Below are positions 47,020 to 55,855 of a stretch of 64,000 nt of DNA, one piece after another. The DNA is taken from NCBI GenBank assembly GCA_036725345.1, contig DAIMEJ010000009.1, forward strand, positions 73,656 to 137,655, written 5' to 3'. The position numbers were made by a program, and so were the translations under genes. Numbering within the stretch: position 1 is the stretch's first letter; each line of letters starts with the position of its first letter. Source of the stretch: JAPLJU01 sp036725345. GTDB lineage: Bacteria; Desulfobacterota; Syntrophia; Syntrophales; UBA2192. The notes under the pieces were generated by a model, which worked only from the letters and a program-made list of their open reading frames with translations, made no database searches and had not been told where the DNA came from.

Positions 47020-47898
47020 ATGATCATCCAGTGCAAGGAATGCGGCACCAAATACCGGTTTGATGAAACCCAGATAGGCGAGGAGGGCGTCTGGGTCCGA
47101 TGTAACCGCTGCGGTCATGTTTTCCGCGAAAGACAAGCGGCGGATGAGAAGAGCATCAACCTCGATCAGATCGTCGCCGAGACGGTGAGGCAAGAACCCC
47201 CGCCGGCAGATGAACAAAGGCACGACGCCGTAGTCGAGGAAGCGGCGCCCCCCGCGGAAGAGAAAAAACCGGAAGAACCCCCGTCTGCAGAGCCGGGAGA
47301 GGTGACCTTCCCCCGAGCGAAAAAGCGGCAGGCCTGGACACCGGTCCGGATCGGACTCTACCTGGCCATGCTGGTCCTCGTCCTGGGGGGTGTCTATCTT
47401 TACCTTTTTCCGCAGATCGGGGAGCAGGTCCTGAATCTCTTCTACAGCAAAACCCCGGAACAGGCGATTCAGCCTGAGAAAAAAACCCCGCCGCCCGCCC
47501 AGGCGGGAGGCATCAATTTCTCGGAGGTGAGGGAACGGTTTCTCAAGAACCTGATCGTCGGGGGTGATATCCTGGTCATTCAGGGAACGGCCGTGAACGA
47601 CTTTGACTATTCCGTGTCCAATATCAAGGTCAAGGGGAAGATCCTGGACAACGCCGGCAAAGTCTTGGGGGAAACCGAGGTGTATGCCGGGAATATCCTC
47701 ACGGACGATGAACTCGTGAAGCTCACCGACAAGGAAATCACGGATGACCTTTCAAAGCCGGAAGGGTCGGACGTCTCGAACGTGAGCATCGCACCGAAAG
47801 GGAAGGTCCCCTTCATGGTCACCTTCATCAACCCGCCGAAGGAAGTGGATGAGTTCATTATCGAGCTGGTCGGTTTCGAGCGCCCCACGGGCGGATGA
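47020..47898 (+). CDS. Zinc-ribbon and DUF3426 membrane protein
   Basis: A 292-residue protein. Residues 1-36 form an MJ0042-type zinc ribbon (CKECGTKYRFDE and CNRCGHVF). A Pro/Glu-rich linker, a single transmembrane helix (about 109-129) and an extracytoplasmic DUF3426 domain follow. Start set at the ATG behind GAGGGGG; an in-frame ATG 18 bases upstream overlaps the hpt stop. The function is unknown. It overlaps the MetH-activation gene by 4 bases. Confidence 0.85.
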   Translation: MIIQCKECGTKYRFDETQIGEEGVWVRCNRCGHVFRERQAADEKSINLDQIVAETVRQEPPPADEQRHDAVVEEAAPPAEEKKPEEPPSAEPGEVTFPRAKKRQAWTPVRIGLYLAMLVLVLGGVYLYLFPQIGEQVLNLFYSKTPEQAIQPEKKTPPPAQAGGINFSEVRERFLKNLIVGGDILVIQGTAVNDFDYSVSNIKVKGKILDNAGKVLGETEVYAGNILTDDELVKLTDKEITDDLSKPEGSDVSNVSIAPKGKVPFMVTFINPPKEVDEFIIELVGFERPTGG

Positions 47899-48554
47899 CA
47901 CCGCCGCTTCACACGAGGCTTCCTGTCATGAACGGGCCCCAGTTCTTCGACCGTATAACCGTCCAGACGCCCCTTCGGAACATCTACAGGCGCCTGGGGT
48001 ATAAAAAAGGTGTCACCCGCCTCGAGGCCGGCCGGCGGGACGAGTTGGAGACCTGGATCCGCGATGCAGGCCTCCTGATGCACCTCAAGGGAGTCGCAAG
48101 AAGGTTCCCCGTCACGGCACGGGACTCCTCCAGGACCCTCCTTCCGGAAGATGTCGTCTTTGAAAGCCGCGACCTCGCCTCGTTCCTCGACGGCTGCGGA
48201 GAGATTGCCCTCATTGCAGCCACGGCGGGAGAGGACATCATCAACGCCATCGAACAGACAGCAGCGGCGAACCAGCTCACCCGGGGAGTCGTCTTCGATG
48301 CCGTCGCCAGCGAGACGGTTGACGCGGCGCTGGACTGGATCACGGCCTATTTGCGGCAGGCGCTCCGCCGCGAGAACAAGGCGCCCCGGAGAGGGCGCTT
48401 TTCCGCGGGTTACGGGGATTTCACCCTGGAGAACCAGAAGCGGATCTTTGAACTCCTGGAATTGCAGCGCATCGGGGTCCGGATCAACGAAAGTTTTATC
48501 CTGATCCCCGAAAAGTCGGTCACGGCCGTTGTCGGGATCCGGGAGAAACCCTGA
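47895..48554 (+). CDS. Separate methionine-synthase activation-domain protein
   Basis: A 219-residue protein resembling the S-adenosylmethionine-binding reactivation domain that ends E. coli MetH. It has EIALIAATAGEDI, AVASETVDAALDWI and the late RFSAGYGDFTLENQKRIFELL with the GYGD/P-type signature. The adjacent metH lacks this domain, so the two gene products together should form a complete enzyme. Located 13 bases before metH. Confidence 0.85.
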   Translation: MTPPLHTRLPVMNGPQFFDRITVQTPLRNIYRRLGYKKGVTRLEAGRRDELETWIRDAGLLMHLKGVARRFPVTARDSSRTLLPEDVVFESRDLASFLDGCGEIALIAATAGEDIINAIEQTAAANQLTRGVVFDAVASETVDAALDWITAYLRQALRRENKAPRRGRFSAGYGDFTLENQKRIFELLELQRIGVRINESFILIPEKSVTAVVGIREKP

Positions 48555-48567
48555 CAGGGAAGGACGC

Positions 48568-50967
48568 TTGAAGAAGAGAGACCGAATCAAAAAATTGCTG
48601 AGGAAAAGAATCCTCGTTCTTGACGGCGCCACGGGAACGGAACTCCAGAAGCGGGGTATGCCCGGGGGAGTCTGCCCGGAGTTGTGGTGTCTCGAGAACC
48701 CCTCCGTCATCCAGGACGTCCAGCAGGAATACCGGGCGGCGGGAAGTGACGTCGTCTACACCTGCACTTTCGGCGGGAACCGCTTCAAGCTGGCGGAATT
48801 CAATGCCCGCAATGTCCTGGAGGTCAACCGGGATCTGGCCCGTGTATCCCGGAAGGCCCTGGGCCCGAAGACGCTCATCGCGGGGGACATCGGACCGACG
48901 GGGCAGTTTGTGAAGCCCTTCGGCAGCCTCGATTTCGAAGAGGCCGTCGATGTCTTCAAGGAGCAGGCCCGCGGGCTCATCGAGGGCGGCGTCGACCTCA
49001 TCGTCATCGAAACGATGATGGACATCCAGGAGGCCCGCGCGGCCCTGATCGCCGTGAAAGAAATATCGGATCTTTTCACCATCGTGACGATGACCTTTGA
49101 GAAGGACGGACGGACCCTGAACGGGACGGACCCGCGAACGGCGCTCATCACACTCCAGGCGCTCGGCGCCGATGCCGTCGGAAGCAACTGCTCCACAGGC
49201 CCGGCGGACATGATCAGCTTCGTAAAGGCCATGAAACCCTGCGCGACGGTTCCGCTCGTGGCGAAACCGAATGCCGGCCTTCCCAGACTGGTTGGCGGCA
49301 AAACGACCTTTGACATGGACGCCAGGGAATTTGCCTCCTATGCCGGCCGCTTCGCCGCGGCGGGCGTCAATCTCGTCGGCGGTTGCTGCGGGACGACCCC
49401 TCTCCACATCCGGGAGTTGAAGGAGAGGATCGGGGGGGCCAGGGCGATCCCGCCCATACGGTCCTCCATCGGCGCCCTCTCCTCGGCGAGAAAGGTTCTC
49501 GTCCTGGAAGAGAAGGGGCCCCTCGCCATCATCGGCGAGGGGATCAACCCGACGGGCAAGAAGGCCCTGCAGGAGGAGCTTCTGCAGGGCAAGACATCCC
49601 TCGTCCGCCGGATGGCAAGGGAACAGGAGGAAAGCGGGGCCGACCTGCTCGACGTGAATGTGGGGGTGCCCGCTATCGACGAAGTGAAAACCATGAGGGA
49701 CGTCATCAGCCTTCTCGCCGTGGCAACGGATCTCCCCCTCGTCATCGACTCGGCGAGGCCCGAGGCCGTCGAGGCGGCCCTGCGTATTTATCCCGGCCGG
49801 GCGCTCGTCAACTCCATCCCGGGTGAAAAGGACAAGATGGAGACGCTCCTTCCCCTCGCCGCGAAATACGGTGCCATGTTCATCCTGCTGCCGCTGGCGG
49901 AAGGGGAAATCCCGGAGACGGCGGAGAAACGAATCAAAATCATCCAGGCCATTTATCGCCGCGCCCGTTCATTCGGTTTCACAAAGGAGGACCTGCTCGT
50001 CGACGGCATCGTCATGACGGCGGCCTCCAACCCTCAGGCACCCGCGGAAACCCTGAAGACCATCGAATGGGTGTCGAAGACATTCAAGGGCGCCCCCCTG
50101 ATCGGGCTTTCCAACGTGTCCTTCGGGATGCCCGAACGGCGGTGGCTGAACGCGGCCTTTCTGGCCATGGCCGCCGCAAAGGGACTCCGAGCCGCCATCG
50201 CCAACCCCACGCGGGAAGAACTCATGGCCGTCAAGCTGGCGACCGATGTCCTCGGCCAGAGAGACAGGGACGCGTTGAATTATATCGCCCGTTTCTCCGG
50301 TCCTTCGGGTCAGAAGGAGCCGGGGGGGCCGGCGGCGGAACCATCCCCGACGGAAAGCGTGTACCAGGCCATTCTCGACGGGAACCGCGACGACATAAAC
50401 GACTTCGTTGATGCTGCGGTCGCAGCGGGCAAAACGGCCCCGGCACTGGTACAGGACACCATGATCCCGGCGATCATCCGCGTCGGGGACCTCTTCGGCC
50501 GGAAGGAATACTTCCTGCCCCAGCTCATCGCGAGCGCGGAGACCATGAAGAAGGCCATGGAGCACCTGGAGCCGCGACTGCGGGCTGCGCGGGCCGGCGG
50601 CAAGCGCAAAGGGCCGATCCTCCTGGCCACGGTGCAGGGCGACATCCACGACATCGGGAAAAGCATCGTCGCGCTCATGTTGCGGAATCACGGCTTCCAG
50701 GTCGTCGACCTGGGGAAGGATGTGTCCGCCGGGGCCATCCTGAAGGCCGTCCGGCGCCACAAGGCCCCTGTCGTGGGGCTCTCGGCACTCATGACGACGA
50801 CGATGGTCCGCATGCCGGAGGTGATCCGTCTCGCAGAGGAAAAGGGGTTGCGGTGCCGGTTTATCCTCGGCGGCGCCGTGGTCACAAAACCCTTCGCCGA
50901 TTCCCTTGGGGCGGCCTTTGCCCGGGACGGGGTCGAGGCCGTGAGAATGATCGAAAGGATGCTGTGA
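48568..50967 (+). CDS. metH: Cobalamin-dependent methionine synthase without activation domain
   Basis: Transfers methyl from methyl-tetrahydrofolate to homocysteine via B12. In the 799-residue reading the domains are: homocysteine-binding (1-295, zinc Cys in GSNCSTG and GGCCGTTP), pterin-binding (about 310-570), B12 cap (about 595-665) and B12-binding Rossmann (665-799, with DIHDIG and the cobalt-ligand His694). The protein stops after the B12 domain. The start is a TTG after GGAAGGA; another in-frame TTG lies 39 bases upstream inside the previous gene. Confidence 0.92.
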   Translation: MKKRDRIKKLLRKRILVLDGATGTELQKRGMPGGVCPELWCLENPSVIQDVQQEYRAAGSDVVYTCTFGGNRFKLAEFNARNVLEVNRDLARVSRKALGPKTLIAGDIGPTGQFVKPFGSLDFEEAVDVFKEQARGLIEGGVDLIVIETMMDIQEARAALIAVKEISDLFTIVTMTFEKDGRTLNGTDPRTALITLQALGADAVGSNCSTGPADMISFVKAMKPCATVPLVAKPNAGLPRLVGGKTTFDMDAREFASYAGRFAAAGVNLVGGCCGTTPLHIRELKERIGGARAIPPIRSSIGALSSARKVLVLEEKGPLAIIGEGINPTGKKALQEELLQGKTSLVRRMAREQEESGADLLDVNVGVPAIDEVKTMRDVISLLAVATDLPLVIDSARPEAVEAALRIYPGRALVNSIPGEKDKMETLLPLAAKYGAMFILLPLAEGEIPETAEKRIKIIQAIYRRARSFGFTKEDLLVDGIVMTAASNPQAPAETLKTIEWVSKTFKGAPLIGLSNVSFGMPERRWLNAAFLAMAAAKGLRAAIANPTREELMAVKLATDVLGQRDRDALNYIARFSGPSGQKEPGGPAAEPSPTESVYQAILDGNRDDINDFVDAAVAAGKTAPALVQDTMIPAIIRVGDLFGRKEYFLPQLIASAETMKKAMEHLEPRLRAARAGGKRKGPILLATVQGDIHDIGKSIVALMLRNHGFQVVDLGKDVSAGAILKAVRRHKAPVVGLSALMTTTMVRMPEVIRLAEEKGLRCRFILGGAVVTKPFADSLGAAFARDGVEAVRMIERML

Positions 50968-50970
50968 CGG

Positions 50971-51765
50971 ATGCCGTACCGGATGGACATAAACCTGGCG
51001 GACGTTAAAAGAACGGGGGAAGACTTTTCAACGGGACGGGCAGGTCGGTCGCCCCTGAAGAGGGACCTCCTTCTGGCCGTCGCGCTGTCTCTGTCCGTCC
51101 ACATCGGGGCGGCCCTAGCCCTCGTCTCCCTGCCGTCACCGCCCATCTTGTCCTCGAAGGGAACGGGAACTTTTGAGATCGCCTTTTTCCTGAGCGACGC
51201 CCCGTTACCTGGAGAGTCCGCAATGCCGGCGGAGAGGAAAGCCTCTAGCACGAAAGTTGCAAAATCAGTACGGATCGAGAAGGCACCGCTGAAGGCGGGG
51301 GACAGCGAATCGGCCCTCTCTCGGGAAACGGTGACGGTGGACATCATGTCCGCGAGCAGTGTCCTCCAAAAGGATGCGGTGGCCGTCGGACCGGCAGAGA
51401 GCGCCTCCGCCGCCGGCGGCGGTATCGGCCCGGCCGGCCGCGCATCGCAGGAGGGGTCGACGGGTCCCGCGGGGACCACCATCGCCATGCCCCGCTACTT
51501 CGACAACAAACGGCCCGCATACCCGCTGGCCGCTCGCAGAAACGGTTACGAGGGGACGATCGTCCTCTCCGCCCAGGTTTTAAGCAGCGGTGACGTCGGG
51601 GAACTTCGGGTCAAGAAATCATCGGGGTACGAGATCCTCGACCAATCGGCGCTGGAAGCCGTCAGGCAGTGGCGCTTTGAGCCCGGGAAGCGAATGGGTC
51701 AGCCGGTCACGACATGGGTGGAGGTTCCCATACGGTTCGTGTTGACGGCGCAAGGACATTTGTAA
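50971..51765 (+). CDS. TonB-family energy transducer
   Basis: A 264-residue inner-membrane anchored protein with one helix (about 33-54), a Ser/Ala/Gly-rich periplasmic stretch and a C-terminal TonB domain (about 178-258: PAYPLAARRNGYEGTIVL and ALEAVRQWRFEPG). It passes proton-motive energy to outer-membrane receptors. No ExbB/ExbD or receptor gene is adjacent. Its position behind metH may indicate cobalamin uptake, which is inference only. Confidence 0.88.
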   Translation: MPYRMDINLADVKRTGEDFSTGRAGRSPLKRDLLLAVALSLSVHIGAALALVSLPSPPILSSKGTGTFEIAFFLSDAPLPGESAMPAERKASSTKVAKSVRIEKAPLKAGDSESALSRETVTVDIMSASSVLQKDAVAVGPAESASAAGGGIGPAGRASQEGSTGPAGTTIAMPRYFDNKRPAYPLAARRNGYEGTIVLSAQVLSSGDVGELRVKKSSGYEILDQSALEAVRQWRFEPGKRMGQPVTTWVEVPIRFVLTAQGHL

Positions 51766-51768
51766 CGG

Positions 51769-52347
51769 ATGAACTGGAACGACAGGACAAATCGGCAGAG
51801 GCTCGCCGAGATCATCCTCGAGCGAGCCTTCAAATACTGCGAGAACCCGCCCTTCACGCTCGCCTCGGGAAGGACAAGCCCCTACTATTTCAACTGCAAG
51901 CCCGTGACCCTTGACCCCGAAGGGATGAACCTCATCGGCCACATTCTCTTCGACATGCTCGCGGGATCCGGTGTGACGGCGGCGGGAGGGCTGACCCTCG
52001 GGGCCGATCCCCTCGCGAACGCCCTCGCCGTGATTTCCTTCCAGAGGGGGAACCCGATCAAGTCGTTCACGGTCCGCAAGGAGACGAAGGGGCACGGCAC
52101 GAAGAGCCGCATCGAGGGGGCCGTAAAACCCGGGGAAAAGGTGGTCATCCTCGACGACGTTATTACCACGGGGGGATCCACGATCGCCGCCATAGAAAGC
52201 GTCAGGGCCGAGGGGCTGATCGTGGATCGCGTCATCGCCCTCATCGACCGTGAGGAGGGCGGCCGGGAAAACATAGAGAAGCTCGTGGGTCGAGTGGATG
52301 CCGTTTTCAAGAGAACGGAAATCATGGCCCTCTACAGAAAGGATTGA
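51769..52347 (+). CDS. pyrE: Orotate phosphoribosyltransferase
   Basis: Makes orotidine monophosphate in pyrimidine synthesis. The 192 residues contain the PRPP loop VVILDDVITTGGST (about 125-138), RKETKGHGTKSRIEG and FTLASGRTSPYYFNCK near the N-terminus. It begins 3 bases after tonB and is followed directly by the DUF3047 gene. Confidence 0.95.
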   Translation: MNWNDRTNRQRLAEIILERAFKYCENPPFTLASGRTSPYYFNCKPVTLDPEGMNLIGHILFDMLAGSGVTAAGGLTLGADPLANALAVISFQRGNPIKSFTVRKETKGHGTKSRIEGAVKPGEKVVILDDVITTGGSTIAAIESVRAEGLIVDRVIALIDREEGGRENIEKLVGRVDAVFKRTEIMALYRKD

Positions 52348-52348
52348 C

Positions 52349-53122
52349 ATGTCTTCACAGCGCTTCCGCCTGCTCATTCTGTCTCTTCTGCTCTCAGGGT
52401 TGACGGTCTGCCTGCATTTGACGGGGTACGCAACCGTCGCGGAACGGATATCGGTGACCCAGTTCCATTCCTCGAGCCTTCAAAACGGAGCCCCGGAAGG
52501 ATGGGAACTCGAAAAACGCAAAGGAACGCCGGTCATTCGCCTGGAGAAGATCTCGAAAATCAACTTGATGAACATCCTGCCCCGCCTGCCCGTGAAAAAG
52601 GACGCTGGGGATTATTACGTCCTTCGCATGACCAGTGACGCCCGGTCCGCTTTCGGTATCCGGAAGGCCATGCAGGTGGACCTCAAAGAGCACCCGTTCC
52701 TGAACTGGAAATGGGCCGTCACAAAACTCCCCGAGGGGGGTGACGTGCGCAAGAAGGACAGCGACGATCAGGCCATGCAGGTCTACATCGCCTTCAAGCC
52801 GGCAGGATTCACCGCCAACCCGCTGAGCGCCCCGCTGCTCGGTTACATCTGGGACACGGAGGCGCCCGTGGGAACGACCTGCAGGAGCGCCCAGACCAAC
52901 GGGGACAAAGTCCGCTATATCGTCATGAGAAATAAGATAAACAAGACGGGCCGCTGGTACACCGAAAAGAGAAACGTCTACAAGGACTACCGGGTGCTCT
53001 TCAGCGATATCAACGGGGGAGAGCCTCCCGAGATCATGGGCATCGTGCTGTACATCAACTCGCAGCGCACACAAAGCGGTGCCGAGGCCCTGATCCACGA
53101 CGTCTTCTTCAGCAAGAGCTGA
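52349..53122 (+). CDS. Exported DUF3047 protein
   Basis: A 257-residue protein with a signal peptide (about 1-27) and a DUF3047 domain recognised from FLNWKWAVTKLP, DDQAMQVYIAF and IMGIVLYINSQRTQSGAEALIHDV. Function not known; the fold is likely a beta-sandwich binding domain. The ATG follows AAAGGA just after pyrE. The last 14 bases overlap the convergent endonuclease V gene. Confidence 0.82.
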   Translation: MSSQRFRLLILSLLLSGLTVCLHLTGYATVAERISVTQFHSSSLQNGAPEGWELEKRKGTPVIRLEKISKINLMNILPRLPVKKDAGDYYVLRMTSDARSAFGIRKAMQVDLKEHPFLNWKWAVTKLPEGGDVRKKDSDDQAMQVYIAFKPAGFTANPLSAPLLGYIWDTEAPVGTTCRSAQTNGDKVRYIVMRNKINKTGRWYTEKRNVYKDYRVLFSDINGGEPPEIMGIVLYINSQRTQSGAEALIHDVFFSKS

Positions 53123-53795
53123 GGCGTCTCATCCTGTTGACGAGCAGGTGGGCCTGCCGGACGGGTTCGGGGATCCGGTAGCCCCTGCAGCAGGACAGGG
53201 CGAGACGGATGGATTGCAGGAAACCCACCCGGTGCCCCTGGGAGACATAAATCGGCTTGACGCGCTCTTTCGTGCGCACCACGGCGCCGACGGCCCGCCC
53301 CTCAAGAAAAAGTTCCGCGTAATCCCCCGTGGCCTCCCCCACTTCATCGTGCTCGCCGACGAGTTTCGTTTTCGCGCATCCCACCGAAGCCACGCTCAGA
53401 AGCAGCCCCATGTGCGAGGCCAGGCCGAGACCTCTCGGGTGGGCAATGCCCTGGCCGTCGAAGAGCACCACGTCGGGCGCCCGATTCAGTTTCTCGAAGG
53501 CCCGGATGAGGGGCGGCCCCTCCCGGAAGGAAAGGAGTCCCGGAATGTAGGGGAAGCGCACCTTCTCGAAGTGGGTGGCCTCCTCGACCGTGCGCAGTGA
53601 GGGCCACTCCAGAATGACGACGGCCGCGAAAAATCGATCGTCACCCCGGGTGTACGAGATATCGGCCCCGCCAACGTAACGGATTCGCCCGGACAGCAGG
53701 TTTTCGTTGAGGCGCAGTTTTTCGCGAAGGGACCGCTGGATTTTCACGGCTTCGCGGGGTGTCACGTCCCAGGGATGCAAGCGCCTGACTTTCAT
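53109..53795 (-). CDS. nfi: Endonuclease V
   Basis: Cleaves DNA next to deaminated bases such as inosine. The 228 residues hold the family motifs: VGGADISY (metal Asp), YIPGLLSFREGP, VVLFDGQGIAHPRGLGLASHMG and GCAKTKLVGE. Convergent with DUF3047, sharing 14 bases at the 3' ends. Confidence 0.94.
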   Translation of the reverse strand: MKVRRLHPWDVTPREAVKIQRSLREKLRLNENLLSGRIRYVGGADISYTRGDDRFFAAVVILEWPSLRTVEEATHFEKVRFPYIPGLLSFREGPPLIRAFEKLNRAPDVVLFDGQGIAHPRGLGLASHMGLLLSVASVGCAKTKLVGEHDEVGEATGDYAELFLEGRAVGAVVRTKERVKPIYVSQGHRVGFLQSIRLALSCCRGYRIPEPVRQAHLLVNRMRRLSSC

Positions 53796-53846
53796 GATGG
53801 GCTTGAAACAGTGAGAGATGTGTGCGTTAAGGGTATTTTCGAACCT

Positions 53847-54686
53847 TTAAAGGTTGAAGGTCATGTCCCGCCTGACCGCGAATATCTCCATGCGGGCCCC
53901 CCGGGCGGATGCCGCCTTCCGGCAGGAATCGACGATCTCGTCGATCTCCTTGTCCGTCCGATCCTGGTTGTGATGAAACAGGCCGAGTTTCCGGACTTCC
54001 GCGCGGACGGCCAGTTCGAGTGCGCTTTGCCAGGTGGAATGCCCCCAGCCTTTGTAGGTCGCGTATTCCTCTTCGGTGTACTCCGCGTCGTGCATGAGCA
54101 GATCGGCCCCTTTCGAAAACTCGACGTAGGCCTCCGGGGGGAGACCGCCGCCGTGGATATGACCGAGCTCGTTGTCGGTGATAAACACGAAACGCTTCCC
54201 GTCCTCGGTGAACCTGTACCCGTTTCCCTGGTTCGGGTGACTGATCGCGATGGGCTCTACGCGCATGGAGTCCACCATGAACATCTCGGGGCAGGGCGCG
54301 TGATATTGTATCGAAGCCTGCACATCCGAAAAGTCCACGGGGAAGTTGGGTGAAGACATGACCCTGCCGAGGATGCTGTCGACAAACTGTTCCGCGAAAA
54401 AGCAACTGTGGATCCGGAGTTCGGCCTTCTTCACATACAGGGGCCTGAAGAACGGGAAACCCAGCAGGTGGTCCCAGTGGGCGTGAGTGAAGAGGATGTC
54501 GTAGCTGTACCGGCCCTCCTTGATGAGCTGATTGCCGAGCCTGCGGATGCCCGACCCCGCGTCGATGATGATGACCCGATCGCCCTTGGTTCGGATTTCG
54601 ATACAGGTCGTGTCCCCGCCGTAGATATTGAACTCCTCTCCCGACACAGGTATGGACCCTCTTGACCCCCAGCATTTGATGTACAT
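53847..54686 (-). CDS. Metallo-beta-lactamase-fold hydrolase
   Basis: A 279-residue MBL-fold enzyme with the metal-binding THAHWDHLLG (about 87-96), IIDAGSGIR before it, and downstream HPNQG, FITDNE, DLLMHDAEY and GHSTW. The pattern GSRGSIPVSG at the N-terminus matches the cyclic-nucleotide/RNase Z-like group of MBL proteins found with sensory domains. Substrate unknown; a phosphodiesterase is most likely. Lies just downstream of ribF on the same strand. Confidence 0.85.
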   Translation of the reverse strand: MYIKCWGSRGSIPVSGEEFNIYGGDTTCIEIRTKGDRVIIIDAGSGIRRLGNQLIKEGRYSYDILFTHAHWDHLLGFPFFRPLYVKKAELRIHSCFFAEQFVDSILGRVMSSPNFPVDFSDVQASIQYHAPCPEMFMVDSMRVEPIAISHPNQGNGYRFTEDGKRFVFITDNELGHIHGGGLPPEAYVEFSKGADLLMHDAEYTEEEYATYKGWGHSTWQSALELAVRAEVRKLGLFHHNQDRTDKEIDEIVDSCRKAASARGARMEIFAVRRDMTFNL

Positions 54687-54695
54687 GGCGTTTCC

Positions 54696-55643
54696 TTAAG
54701 TTTTGTCCCGCCGGGCCAGGCGGGAGACTATCTCCTCGGCCTTCGCCTTGTCTCTCAGGATTTGGTCGGCAAGCTTCTGCGGGCTTTCAAATTTCATTTC
54801 ACTGCGGATCCGCTCGATGAATGAAACCGTCAGTCCCCTGCCGTATAGCTCCCCGCCGAAATTCATGATGTGAACCTCCACGGAGAGTTTTTCATTGGAA
54901 AAGGTGGGGTTGAACCCCACATTCAGAACCCCGGCGTGGCGGACCCCCTCCAGGTCGACCTCGACGGCGTAGACGCCGTTGGCGGGGAGCAGTTCCTTGC
55001 CGGGCTCGATATTGGCCGTCGGTATTCCGATCGCCCTCCCCCGCTGGTAACCGCGTATGACCCTGCCGCTCAGGCTGTAGGGTCGACCCAGCAGGAGGGC
55101 GGCCTTCCGGACGTCCCCGTCCAGGACGGCCATCCGGATGTTCGTGCTGCTGACGGTGGTGTTATTGACCCTGAAGGTGTTGATGCTCTCGACTTCGAAT
55201 CCCAGCATCCCCCCCATGGACCGGAGGAAATCCTCGTTCCCCTGCTTCCGGTTCCCGAAGGCGTAATCGTGTCCGATGAAGACTTTCTGGGCGCGCAACG
55301 TGCCCCAGAGGATCTCCCGGACAAAAGCCTCGGCCGTGACGGCGGAGAAGGCCCGCGTGAAAGTGATGAGCAAAACGGCGTCAATACCGAGGGCCTCGAT
55401 CAGTTTCACCTTCTCGTCAAGGGTGGTGAGAAGGTAGAACGGCCTTCTTTCAGGATGCAGGACCTGCTGGGGATGAGGATTGAAGGTGATGACGATCGAG
55501 CGGGTCTTCCTTTCGCGCGCTTCCTTCACGACCCGGTTGAGGATATCCTGGTGGGCCAGGTGGATGCCGTCGAAGTTGCCGATGGTGATGACGGAGGATT
55601 GAAATTCCGGTGTTGCTTCCCCGATGCCTTTAAAAACCTTCAT
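54696..55643 (-). CDS. ribF: Bifunctional riboflavin kinase / FAD synthetase
   Basis: Makes FMN and FAD. Residues about 15-165 are the adenylyltransferase (ITIGNFDGIHLAHQ, FIGHDYAFG); residues about 180-305 are the kinase (GRVIRGYQRGRAIGIPTANI). The 315-residue length is usual. It is transcribed away from the tRNA-Leu gene and is the last core gene before the integrated element. Confidence 0.95.
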   Translation of the reverse strand: MKVFKGIGEATPEFQSSVITIGNFDGIHLAHQDILNRVVKEARERKTRSIVITFNPHPQQVLHPERRPFYLLTTLDEKVKLIEALGIDAVLLITFTRAFSAVTAEAFVREILWGTLRAQKVFIGHDYAFGNRKQGNEDFLRSMGGMLGFEVESINTFRVNNTTVSSTNIRMAVLDGDVRKAALLLGRPYSLSGRVIRGYQRGRAIGIPTANIEPGKELLPANGVYAVEVDLEGVRHAGVLNVGFNPTFSNEKLSVEVHIMNFGGELYGRGLTVSFIERIRSEMKFESPQKLADQILRDKAKAEEIVSRLARRDKT

Positions 55644-55721
55644 GAAAAAAGAACGCGCCGCCTGTGATGTTTGATGAATTCACTCTACCATTTACGTTTC
55701 TTATTTCAAGCCTAATTTCGC

Positions 55722-55748
55722 TTGACAACATTGCGTCATCATTATAAT
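55722..55748 (+). promoter_or_regulatory. Promoter of tRNA-Leu(CAG)
   Basis: Perfect TTGACA (55722-55727) and perfect TATAAT (55743-55748) with a short 15-base spacer; with 17 bases the -10 would be TAATTA. It lies 21 bases before the tRNA in an AT-rich patch. Confidence 0.55.
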
Positions 55749-55768
55749 TATTCAATATTGTCGCGCGT

Positions 55769-55855
55769 GCCGAAGTGGCGGAATTGGTAGACGCGCTAGG
55801 TTCAGGGTCTAGTGGGCGTAGGCCTGTCCGGGTTCAAATCCCGGCTTCGGCACCA
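55769..55855 (+). tRNA. tRNA-Leu(CAG), integration site
   Basis: Class II tRNA of 87 bases with acceptor GCCGAAG/CTTCGGC, long variable arm, T-arm GGGTTCAAATCCC and encoded CCA. The anticodon stem CTAGG/TCTAG holds TTCAGGG, giving CAG. The 3' portion is the chromosomal attachment site of the adjacent element. Confidence 0.96.
55834..55855. other. Attachment-site core (tRNA-Leu 3' end overlapped by integrase gene)
   Basis: The integrase stop codon (minus-strand TGA at 55834-55836) lies inside the T-arm, so the last codons of int and the 3' end of tRNA-Leu share these bases. Tyrosine recombinases of this kind integrate by recombination in the tRNA 3' end. No second copy of this core was found up to 64000, so the far end (attR) is outside the window or degraded. 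Confidence 0.7.
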
